Positions 1 through 6,213 of a DNA stretch of 7,628 nt are shown here, in pieces. The stretch's first letter is position 1. Each line of letters begins with the position of its first letter. The stretch comes from Bacillota bacterium (GTDB taxonomy: Bacteria > Bacillota > UBA4882 > UBA8346). The DNA is taken from positions 1 through 7,628 of the forward strand of contig JANQHU010000302.1 of NCBI GenBank assembly GCA_028282485.1, read 5' to 3'. The notes beneath the pieces are model-generated. The model worked only from the letters and a program-made list of their open reading frames with translations, did not search any database and was not told the DNA's origin. The position numbers were made by a program, and so were the translations under genes.

Positions 1-21
1 ATATCCTAATTTAACTGACCC

Positions 22-26
22 AGGAG
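22..26 (+). promoter_or_regulatory. Shine-Dalgarno site for the TTG start at 37
   Basis: AGGAG lies 10 bases before the TTG codon at 37. No ATG or GTG in the same frame competes with it. This supports a non-ATG start. The promoter lies outside the window. Confidence 0.6.
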
Positions 27-36
27 CTGAAGAATA

Positions 37-1566
37 TTGAAGAAATTACCCATCGGGATTCAGAATTTTAATAAACTAATTGAAAATAATTATTTATATG
101 TTGATAAAACCCCAATAATTTATGACTTAATGACCAGCGGAGGGGGCTATTACTTTTTGTCCCGGCCCCGGCGGTTTGGAAAGAGTCTGCTAATCTCCAC
201 TTTAAAAGAGATTTTTTTAGGAAATCAGGAACTATTTCAAGGATTAGGGATTTATGAGAAGATTACCTGGGAAAAGCACCCGGTGGTTCATATTGATTTT
301 AGCAGTATCACCCATTCAAAAGGGGGAGAAGATTTTGAAAATAATCTGGGCTATTTTTTGGAGAGAAGGGCTCAGGAATATGAAATCAAGCTAGAAGCGA
401 AGGCCAATAAAGAGAAACTAAACGAATTAGTCCAAAAGCTGTATCAAAAATTGGGCAACAAAGTAGTCCTTTTAATCGATGAGTATGATAAACCGATTAT
501 TGACCATATCAGTAATAAAGAAAAAGCCGAGGCCAACAAGGAAATCTTGGCTAACTTCTACGAAACCATCAAATCTCTGGATGGGTACTTGAAATTTGTT
601 TTTATTACCGGGGTCTCCAAGTTTTCGAAGGTCTCGATTTTTTCGAAATTAAATAATCTAAAAGATATTACCCGCCGTAAAGAATATCATAGTATCTGTG
701 GCTATACCCAAGCAGAGGTGGAAGAATATTTTGCTGCCCATATTAATTATTTATGTCAAGAGACAAATGTTGAGAAAAGCAAATTGTTAACAAAAATCCA
801 GTACTGGTATAATGGTTATAAATGGAGTGGCGAGGAAACTATTTATAATCCCTTTGCGGTTCTATATTTATTTGATAGTAAGGAGTTTCAAAACTACTGG
901 TTTCAAACCGCTACGCCTACTTTTTTAATTAAGCTAATTAAAGAACAGCAGGTAGCCATTGAGGATTTTGAAGGTTATCAAGCAGGAGAGGAAATTTTCG
1001 ATTTTTTTGAGTTGGAGAATTTAGATCCCGCGGCCCTGCTCTTTCAAACTGGGTATTTAACCATTAAAAGAATAAGCAATAGAATAGTGACTTTCGGTTA
1101 TCCGAATTTTGAAGTGAAAGAATCTTTTTTGGTGCATTTACTAGCCGCCTATACTAATATGTTTACTTCCAGGATAAAACCGGTCTATTTAGGAATGTTA
1201 GAGTACCTGGAGAAAGAGAATTTAATTAATTTTAAGAAGGCTTTAACCGCTCTGCTGGCAGGAATCCCTACCCAACTACATTTAGACTACGAGAGTTACT
1301 ACCATTCCCTTTCGTATCTGATTTTAGCCCTCTTAGGAGCCGAAATCACCGACAAGGGCCGGATTGATGCGGTCTTAGAGTTAGAGCGAATAGTTTATAT
1401 AATTGAATTTAAGATGGATCAAGCCGAGGCAGCTTTGACGCAGATTAAAAAAAGGCGTTACTATGAAAAATATTTAGAGAAGCAAAAAAAGATTATTCTT
1501 CTGGGGGTTGGGGGTTTTCGCCAGAAGGAGATTGAGGTTTTAAGTGAAGCGCTTTTGGTTAATTAA
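37..1566 (+). CDS. AAA-ATPase-like protein with C-terminal PD-(D/E)XK nuclease-like domain
   Basis: The 509-aa product matches the AAA-ATPase-like family (an AAA_ATPase-like domain followed by a PDDEXK_9 domain), whose biological role is not settled. Seen in the sequence: the N-terminal LPIGIQNF...YLYVDKT signature (residues 4-25), a Walker A variant RPRRFGKSL (43-51), Walker B VVLLIDEYD (143-151) and the family block TGVSKFSKVSIFSKLNNL (191-208). At the C-terminus a nuclease-like core has GRID (441-444) and EFK (457-459), so D444, E457 and K459 form an intact PD-(D/E)XK set. The length is typical and the frame is uninterrupted. The TTG start at 37 is chosen because AGGAG lies 10 bases upstream, no ATG is available there, and family members begin at this point. 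These genes are often present in many divergent copies per genome, which would fit a selfish or defence-related role, but that is inference. The gene stands alone and converges on the kinase gene. Confidence 0.9.
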   Translation: MKKLPIGIQNFNKLIENNYLYVDKTPIIYDLMTSGGGYYFLSRPRRFGKSLLISTLKEIFLGNQELFQGLGIYEKITWEKHPVVHIDFSSITHSKGGEDFENNLGYFLERRAQEYEIKLEAKANKEKLNELVQKLYQKLGNKVVLLIDEYDKPIIDHISNKEKAEANKEILANFYETIKSLDGYLKFVFITGVSKFSKVSIFSKLNNLKDITRRKEYHSICGYTQAEVEEYFAAHINYLCQETNVEKSKLLTKIQYWYNGYKWSGEETIYNPFAVLYLFDSKEFQNYWFQTATPTFLIKLIKEQQVAIEDFEGYQAGEEIFDFFELENLDPAALLFQTGYLTIKRISNRIVTFGYPNFEVKESFLVHLLAAYTNMFTSRIKPVYLGMLEYLEKENLINFKKALTALLAGIPTQLHLDYESYYHSLSYLILALLGAEITDKGRIDAVLELERIVYIIEFKMDQAEAALTQIKKRRYYEKYLEKQKKIILLGVGGFRQKEIEVLSEALLVN

Positions 1567-1607
1567 AACGAGATGAAGGTTACTCGGGTTATGCATAAAA
1601 ATAGACG

Positions 1608-1649
1608 AAATCCATTGATATAAAAGATTTTTGGCATATCAATGGATTT
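1608..1649. repeat. Perfect 14-bp inverted repeat in convergent intergenic gap
   Basis: The arms at 1608-1621 (AAATCCATTGATAT) and 1636-1649 are exact reverse complements, separated by a 14-base loop. After one G/G mismatch, pairing resumes for a few bases outward (1603-1606 with 1651-1654, one of them G-U). The hairpin lies between the stop of the AAA-ATPase gene (+) and the stop of the kinase gene (-). Short T runs follow on both strands: GGTTTT on plus, and CTATTTTTATG on minus. A weak bidirectional terminator is the simplest reading. However, the stem has only four G-C pairs, and the T runs are short or offset, so a protein-binding dyad or the remnant of a small repeat element is also possible. 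Confidence 0.6.
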
Positions 1650-1697
1650 GGTTTTAAAATGCTTAATTAAAAAACAGAATGTTAACTATGGGATCAA

Positions 1698-2351
1698 TTA
1701 TTTAACTATAATAACATCATATTCTTTAGTGATCACAAAGTCGGCTAGTTGTTTGTGTCCGGCAATGATTTTATGTTCGGTGATCAGAATCTGTTCAATA
1801 AAGGGATCATTAACTTCATTACCCCGGTTTCTTTTTTGTCGGTGTTCTAAGGTATCAAGACGGTTGCGGGCAATAAAGACCTTGGTATCCACGTTTTTAA
1901 GTAAAGAAGTATAAGTGCCTTCGGCAATAACTACCTTAATGCCTTCCAGACTAATCTTTTCGTCTTCTACAGAATTATTATCATAGTCAACTAATGGTTT
2001 GGTGATTGCGGCAGCACCATTAATAGCGTCCTTAAGATTTCCTTCTAAAACATCCAACTTTACTTCTACATGAGGCCCGAGCCATTCGGAGTCCTCTCTT
2101 CTTTTCGCATCGTTAGATTTGGGAGGTAAGATAAAATAATCATCTTGTCCCAGTAAGATGGATTTAATATCGTATTTTACTAGTTCGTCAGCAATTGCCT
2201 TGCCGGTCTCGGATTTACCGCTGCCCGATTCTCCGGCCACCGTAATTGTATAACGCGTCGCTTTGTTTTTAATCTTTTCAATTATTTCCGGAACAATTTT
2301 AGCAGCTGCTTGTTTATGATGTTCCTCTAGTACAATAATATCGCCTTTCAT
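1698..2351 (-). CDS. Uridine kinase-like P-loop kinase
   Basis: The 217-aa protein belongs to the uridine kinase/phosphoribulokinase type of P-loop kinases. Visible motifs are Walker A GESGSGKS (residues 40-47), GQDDYF (68-73) supplying the acidic catalytic residues D70/D71, and WLGPHVEVKLDVL (90-102), which is typical of this uridine-kinase-like subgroup. Also seen are the Walker B-like strand VVIAEGTYT (140-148) and an arginine-rich lid ARNRLDTLEHRQKRNRG (161-177). The expected reaction is ATP-dependent phosphorylation of a nucleoside or similar small molecule in the cytoplasm. The true substrate cannot be told from sequence, and the protein is not close enough to canonical Udk for me to assign that symbol. 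The ATG at 2351 has a GAGGGGG Shine-Dalgarno site 6 bases upstream. The gene has its own consensus promoter and no operon partner in the window. Confidence 0.85.
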   Translation of the reverse strand: MKGDIIVLEEHHKQAAAKIVPEIIEKIKNKATRYTITVAGESGSGKSETGKAIADELVKYDIKSILLGQDDYFILPPKSNDAKRREDSEWLGPHVEVKLDVLEGNLKDAINGAAAITKPLVDYDNNSVEDEKISLEGIKVVIAEGTYTSLLKNVDTKVFIARNRLDTLEHRQKRNRGNEVNDPFIEQILITEHKIIAGHKQLADFVITKEYDVIIVK

Positions 2352-2392
2352 AGTCTACCCCCTCAAATTTTCACTTCATAATAATATCTTTT

Positions 2393-2421
2393 ATTATAAT
2401 TCTCGGCTGAAAGCTTGTCAA
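2393..2421 (-). promoter_or_regulatory. Consensus sigma-A/sigma-70 promoter of the kinase gene
   Basis: Read on the minus strand, TTGACA (2421-2416) is followed by exactly 17 bases and then TATAAT (2398-2393). Both hexamers and the spacing match the housekeeping consensus perfectly. Transcription should begin near 2386, giving a leader of about 35 bases with a GAGGGGG ribosome site before the ATG at 2351. It implies strong, constitutive expression unless a repressor intervenes. Confidence 0.85.
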
Positions 2422-2512
2422 TCTTTTGGTAACTATTTATTGGGGAACTTGGGTAAATATATTATCAACAGAAATGGAGCTTTCTATTTTTTACTTTAAG
2501 TCCAAACAAAGC

Positions 2513-2541
2513 TTGTCCCTCGTTTTTTTTTATGCTATTAT
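2513..2541 (+). promoter_or_regulatory. Probable extended -10 promoter of the dedA gene
   Basis: TTGTCC (2513-2518) is separated by 17 bases from TATTAT (2536-2541). TGC sits directly before the -10 hexamer, giving an extended -10 (TGnTATTAT). Transcription would start near 2548, leaving a leader of about 37 bases to the ATG at 2585. The spacer holds a run of nine T (2523-2531). The -35 box overlaps the second copy of AAAGCTTGTC, whose first copy overlaps the -35 box of the divergent kinase promoter. Confidence 0.6.
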
Positions 2542-2584
2542 TGATAGAGATTTGTATATATTATTATTAATTTTAGGAGAGAAG

Positions 2585-3250
2585 ATGGAAGTATTAACGA
2601 AAATTTTTAACCTTTTTTTACATTTAGACAAGCATCTGGTAGAGCTCTTTCAAAATTTTGGAGTCTGGTCCTATCTATTACTATTTTTATGTGTCTTTTG
2701 TGAGACTGGCTTAGTAATCACTCCCTTTTTACCGGGTGATTCCTTGCTTTTTATGTTAGGCGCCATAGGGGCTGGGGGGGAGATTGATCTCTTTTTAATT
2801 AGTGTTCTTTTGATTGTGGCCGCCATTTTGGGAGATGCTGTAAACTACCATATTGGGCAGTTTTTGGGACCGCGGATCTTTGGCAAGAGTCGTTTTTTAA
2901 AACAAGAATACTTAGAAAAAGCGCATCAGTTTTACGAAAAACACGGTGGCAAAACCATTATTATCGCCCGCTTTATCCCTATTATTCGGACCTTTGCCCC
3001 CTTTGTAGCGGGAATTGGTAAAATGACTTACTGGCGCTTTTTTTTGTATAATGTTGTTGGGGCCTTTATTTGGATCATCTTTTTTATAGTAGCTGGCTAT
3101 TATTTTGGTAATATTCCTTTTGTGGAGGATAATTTTGCTTTAGTGATTTTAGTGATTATTGTAATGTCGGTTATTCCGGCTATTTATGAATATCTAATTA
3201 GTAAGAAGCAAAAAGCAAAGAGCGGTTCGGAAAGGATTGAAAATAGTTAA
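2585..3250 (+). CDS. DedA/SNARE-associated (VTT-domain) membrane protein
   Basis: The 221-aa integral membrane protein belongs to the DedA family, now linked to transbilayer lipid (undecaprenyl-phosphate or phospholipid) handling and to membrane energetics; which of these applies here is unknown. Family hallmarks seen are CETGLVITPFLPGDSLL (39-55, with acidic E40 and D52), ILGDAVNYHIGQFLG (81-95) and the ARFIPIIRTFAPFVAGIGKMTYWRF region (128-152). The last contains R129 and R135, matching the conserved membrane-embedded arginines. NVVGAFIW (156-163) follows, then a hydrophobic C-terminal helix (about 185-205) and a lysine-rich tail. The frame is open further upstream to 2426, but ATG 2585 has AGGAGA just before it, follows the predicted promoter and gives the usual DedA length, so I take it as the start. 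A seven-G run (2774-2780) within the gene is unusual for this AT-rich DNA. The gene is monocistronic, closed by the terminator at 3267. Confidence 0.93.
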   Translation: MEVLTKIFNLFLHLDKHLVELFQNFGVWSYLLLFLCVFCETGLVITPFLPGDSLLFMLGAIGAGGEIDLFLISVLLIVAAILGDAVNYHIGQFLGPRIFGKSRFLKQEYLEKAHQFYEKHGGKTIIIARFIPIIRTFAPFVAGIGKMTYWRFFLYNVVGAFIWIIFFIVAGYYFGNIPFVEDNFALVILVIIVMSVIPAIYEYLISKKQKAKSGSERIENS

Positions 3251-3266
3251 GGTTAGCACTAATACC

Positions 3267-3306
3267 AAAAACTCCCCTTTGGTTCTCTAAAAAGGGGAGT
3301 TTTTTT
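3267..3306. terminator. Bidirectional intrinsic terminator between dedA and DUF4139 genes
   Basis: Arms AAAAACTCCCCTTT (3267-3280) and its exact reverse complement (3291-3304) enclose a 10-base loop. The G-C-rich core CTCCCC/GGGGAG is flanked by A and T runs, with seven T on the plus strand (3300-3306) and five on the minus strand. It starts 17 bases after the dedA stop and ends 19 bases before the stop of the minus-strand DUF4139 gene, so it can serve both convergent genes. Confidence 0.93.
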
Positions 3307-3324
3307 AAAAGAGATTAAGCCTCG

Positions 3325-4740
3325 TTAATGATGTTTGTAACGCACCGTATAGGTGACGGTCTTTTCTTGACGAGGAGAAATTTTTACGTCAAACTTAATT
3401 TGCTTGGCGCTAGTCTTGGTATACCGATGACTGGAGCGAATAATCTGCCAGGCGGACCAGTGCCGGAGCTCTTCGTTAATAGTGATCCGCACTGCTGTTT
3501 TTTTATGATTTTTGAGCTTTATTTGATAGGTTTCTTCCCGGGCTTTATTTCTTAAGGTTTTAACGTCGGTTTTAATGCGTTTGCCAGTAAGATCAAAAGC
3601 ATTACCTATATGTAGGCGGAGCTTCTGGTTTTGCGGTGTATGGTCGATTTGGGCTTCGCCAATAAACTGTAAGGAGCCAGTGGGATCGGCTTTTTGGAGA
3701 CGAATTCGACCTTTGGGGAGGGGGATTCCTAAATTATTTCGGGCGCTATTTTTGAATGCTAAAATTACTTTAACTTTGCGAGAATCATGCCGCCCCTCAA
3801 AAACATAGTATTTTTGAACCTTAATCTGCGGTGCAGCGAGTAATTCGAGTTGTTTGATCTGGTTATTACCGAGACTGGTAGTTCTTTGCAAGGAATAGAG
3901 ATGATACTCAAAAAAAGGTTCTTCTTGAAAACTTTTTGCCGACCCGTTTTCTGCCGCGGCTAGATAATCCAGTTTTTTTCTATAGGGAACTGCCTGGGGA
4001 ACCTGCTTTACTTCTCCGGCGATTAGTTTTAACCGAGCCTGCCGAAAAGGGATGCCGCAATTATTGTTGATGGTCACCCAACCAGTTAAGTCTATTTGCG
4101 AATCAGAGCTATTTATAGTAGCTACGTAATCCGCTTTCCAGGAGACTCCTTTGGTTAAATAACTAATTTCTGCTAAATGTCGCCTTTTTTGCTTAAAGGG
4201 ATTTTTAATAACCCAGACCAAAGTTGGTTTGGTTATTAAACCACCCCGCAATTCTGGAAAAACAAGGGTGGCAATTTCCTGGGCTTTAATAACTTGAATT
4301 TGGCCACCTTGGGGAGTCTGTCCCAAAATTAAATTCGACCCGGTACTTAACAAAAAACCACTATACTCTGCTCCTTTGGGAGTGGTGAGCTTAATCTTTT
4401 GGCCGAGATATTTTTCGAGGAGCTTGGTATCGCTAATGATGTCATATTGATAGTTTTGTTCTAATAACTGAATTTTTGGGGAAGTAAGAGAGCGAAACCG
4501 AACGGAAGTGGGATCGATCTGGGCCGAAACATTAGAAAAATTAACCTTACTAATGCCTGGTTTTAATTGCAGCTGTCTTTTTTCTTTTACTAGAGCTAAA
4601 TTATTATTATAAATAGTCAATTCTAGCTGAGAATGAGGCTTTTTGTTGCTTTTGGCCTTGGTTTCGAAACCTAAATAGCTGGTCAAGATAAAGAGCGTTA
4701 GTAAGGTGATTCCGACAAATTTCATTAATTTTTTAGGCAT
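3325..4740 (-). CDS. Exported DUF4139 domain-containing protein
   Basis: The 471-aa protein is recognised by DUF4139 signatures: YLTKGVSWKADYVA (194-207), LTGWVTINNNCGIPF (218-232), LKLIAGEV (237-244), FFEYHLYSLQRTT (276-288) and the terminal strand TVTYTVRY (461-468). The family is beta-rich and of unknown function. A basic N-terminus, a hydrophobic core (about 8-22) and a downstream polar stretch look like a signal peptide or a single anchor; no lipobox cysteine is present, so it is probably secreted or held at the outer face of the membrane. The region 95-165 is a separate beta-rich segment before the core. The start at ATG 4740 is preferred over GTG 4749: the AGGAG at 4751-4755 lies 10 bases before the ATG but only 1 base before the GTG. 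The gene is 84 bases downstream of the paralogous flavoprotein pair on the same strand. Co-transcription is possible; a functional link is unproven. Confidence 0.88.
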   Translation of the reverse strand: MPKKLMKFVGITLLTLFILTSYLGFETKAKSNKKPHSQLELTIYNNNLALVKEKRQLQLKPGISKVNFSNVSAQIDPTSVRFRSLTSPKIQLLEQNYQYDIISDTKLLEKYLGQKIKLTTPKGAEYSGFLLSTGSNLILGQTPQGGQIQVIKAQEIATLVFPELRGGLITKPTLVWVIKNPFKQKRRHLAEISYLTKGVSWKADYVATINSSDSQIDLTGWVTINNNCGIPFRQARLKLIAGEVKQVPQAVPYRKKLDYLAAAENGSAKSFQEEPFFEYHLYSLQRTTSLGNNQIKQLELLAAPQIKVQKYYVFEGRHDSRKVKVILAFKNSARNNLGIPLPKGRIRLQKADPTGSLQFIGEAQIDHTPQNQKLRLHIGNAFDLTGKRIKTDVKTLRNKAREETYQIKLKNHKKTAVRITINEELRHWSAWQIIRSSHRYTKTSAKQIKFDVKISPRQEKTVTYTVRYKHH

Positions 4741-4824
4741 TTTGAGCACACTCCTTTTTGCGATAGCAATTTTCTAATTAGACGAAACTTAGTACAAAAT
4801 GGTTGCAAAAAAAAGTGATCAATA
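4741..4824 (-). other. 84-base gap between glutamate-synthase-like and DUF4139 genes
   Basis: Read on the minus strand, it holds a run of eight T soon after the upstream stop, but no stable hairpin precedes the run, so it is not a convincing terminator. TTGTAC followed 17 bases later by GAAAAT is at best a poor promoter. A tiny stem, TTGC/GCAA with loop TATC (4758-4769), lies just before the AAGGAG ribosome site. Read-through from the upstream operon into the DUF4139 gene remains the simplest view. Confidence 0.4.
4751..4755 (-). promoter_or_regulatory. Shine-Dalgarno site that sets the ATG start at 4740
   Basis: Minus-strand AGGAG (4755-4751) lies 10 bases before ATG 4740 and only 1 base before GTG 4749. 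Spacing favours the ATG, which removes three residues from the longest reading frame. Confidence 0.65.
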
Positions 4825-6186
4825 TTATTTGAGATAGTAATCAATATTGGCTATTTGGGCATAGAGAGGGTCAAGAGAAACTAAGTCGTGATTGCTGACC
4901 TCTTGCAGCGATTTTTTACCGAGCCGCCCAGTAATTTGACGCATTTCAGCGAGGCAACTTTCAAAATAATTAGTCAAGTTGGTTACCCCTTGTTGGGTAT
5001 CAAAAATTGGTTTTTTGGCAGGATTTAAAAAGACCAAGGAAGTCGGCGGTTCCCAGGGAGCAACTTTGTCAATTTGTTGGTGAACGGAGGCGATCAGGGT
5101 GATGGTCCCCAAAGCAACGGCATCTGCTCCTAAAGCTAGGGCTTTTAGATAATCTCCCGGGGTTTTTAATCCGCCGCTGACGATCAAAGAGAGTTTTGTC
5201 TTTAAGTTGTTAGTTTTCATAAATTGTTGCGCGCGGCATAAGGCAGGAAAAAGAGGCAGGCCAATATTGTCTGCTATCACTGGGGGAGCCCCTTGGGAAC
5301 CGCCCTCGATTCCGTCGATGGAGACAAAATCACAGCCAGCCTCCGCAATTAGATGGAGTTCTTGTTCTAAATAATGGGTCGCTCCAATTTTAACGCCAAT
5401 GGGAACTCCTTCGGTAACTTCTTTTAGGATAACAACTAGTTTATTCAGCGAAAAGGTAGCGTTGAGTTCTGGTAGTGTAGCTTCAATTAAGACATCCAGG
5501 CCAGGCACCGTTTGCATCAGCTTACCAAGCTCCGGGGTGATTTGTTTACCCTTGATCCGGATCGGTGCGGAGGCCCAAGCACCTTGACCTAGGGTGATTT
5601 CGATGAGATTAGTCTGCTTAAGAAGGGCAGCATTTTTGGACCAAAAGCCGCGGGAATACTGGAAGATATAGTGATTGGTCTGGTTTCTTTCATCAGCAGA
5701 AAAAGGGCCGTTGCCGGAATTGGTAGCTGTTCCAATATTAGAAGCGGTTTTGGCTAAAGCCATTTTCGTATTCGAATTAAGGGCAATTGAGGACATCGCC
5801 GCAATTAAAAGGGGTGCTTTTAATTTTAAAGGCTTTTGCGCTTGGGGGCCAATTAAAGTGGTAGTTGTTACTTGATCATTATTTAAAAAATGAGGATCTC
5901 GAGATAAAAAGCTAGGGTTAAATAAAATTTTTTGCCAATCTTGATAGTGGCTAGGATTACCAAAGGGTCGTTCCAGACTTTTACCAGTAGAGGTCCTTAT
6001 GTGGATTTCAAGATAAGTTTTTAAAGAGACTCTTTTTTGAATTTTGAATATGTAGTAAAAAAAAGGTTTTTTAGTATACTTAAGCAAGCAAGAAACTATA
6101 CTCTTTTTAAAAAATTTTACAAAAATTGTAATTATAAAAAGGGTGCAGATTAGGGTGCTTAAAGAAATATACCATAAAATGTTCAT
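4825..6186 (-). CDS. Membrane-anchored FMN-binding glutamate-synthase-domain protein, downstream copy
   Basis: The 453-aa protein carries the glutamate synthase central/FMN TIM-barrel domain (Glu_synthase family) behind an N-terminal helix (about 3-25). Seen are LERPFGNPSHY (71-81), IGPQAQKPL (112-120), NSGNGPF (156-162), QYSRGFW (176-182), EITLGQGAW (196-204) and GVKIGATHY with K266 (264-272). DGIEGGSQGAPP (291-302) is followed by the phosphate-binding block VSGGLKTPGDYLKALALGADAVALGT (337-361) and the PWEPPTSL segment (377-384). It lacks the class II glutaminase domain, the GXGXG domain and the CxxxxxCxxxxC iron-sulfur motif expected after the phosphate-binding block. Canonical glutamine-dependent synthesis is therefore unlikely from this protein alone, and the substrate is unknown. 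It keeps the canonical GGxxGAPP glycine loop. Two cysteines (C317, C411) are shared with its neighbour. The ATG at 6186 has AAGGA 11 bases upstream. The gene lies 27 bases after the stop of its paralogue, almost certainly in one operon. Confidence 0.85.
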   Translation of the reverse strand: MNILWYISLSTLICTLFIITIFVKFFKKSIVSCLLKYTKKPFFYYIFKIQKRVSLKTYLEIHIRTSTGKSLERPFGNPSHYQDWQKILFNPSFLSRDPHFLNNDQVTTTTLIGPQAQKPLKLKAPLLIAAMSSIALNSNTKMALAKTASNIGTATNSGNGPFSADERNQTNHYIFQYSRGFWSKNAALLKQTNLIEITLGQGAWASAPIRIKGKQITPELGKLMQTVPGLDVLIEATLPELNATFSLNKLVVILKEVTEGVPIGVKIGATHYLEQELHLIAEAGCDFVSIDGIEGGSQGAPPVIADNIGLPLFPALCRAQQFMKTNNLKTKLSLIVSGGLKTPGDYLKALALGADAVALGTITLIASVHQQIDKVAPWEPPTSLVFLNPAKKPIFDTQQGVTNLTNYFESCLAEMRQITGRLGKKSLQEVSNHDLVSLDPLYAQIANIDYYLK

Positions 6187-6213
6187 AATTAGCTTAGTCC
6201 TTTTCCCAAATTA

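Noticed and set aside
1573..1623. A 16-codon open frame starting ATG after the AAA-ATPase gene
   Set aside because: It has no ribosome site, runs into the inverted repeat and shows no recognisable feature.
1642..1914. Plus-strand 90-codon open frame
   Set aside because: It is antisense to the well-supported kinase gene, and its product resembles no family I know.
2426..2584. 53-codon N-terminal extension of the dedA reading frame
   Set aside because: It has no ribosome site, runs through the predicted promoter, and adds sequence not seen in DedA proteins; ATG 2585 has a strong SD site.
2773..2780. Possible frameshift at the seven-G run in dedA
   Set aside because: The frame is continuous across it, with conserved DedA motifs on both sides, so the gene is intact as read.
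4821..4846. Near-repeat AATATTGAT[TC]AC around the stop of the downstream flavoprotein gene, followed by eight T on the minus strand
   Set aside because: The repeats are short and AT-rich and do not form a stable hairpin, so neither a terminator nor a mobile-element boundary is supported.
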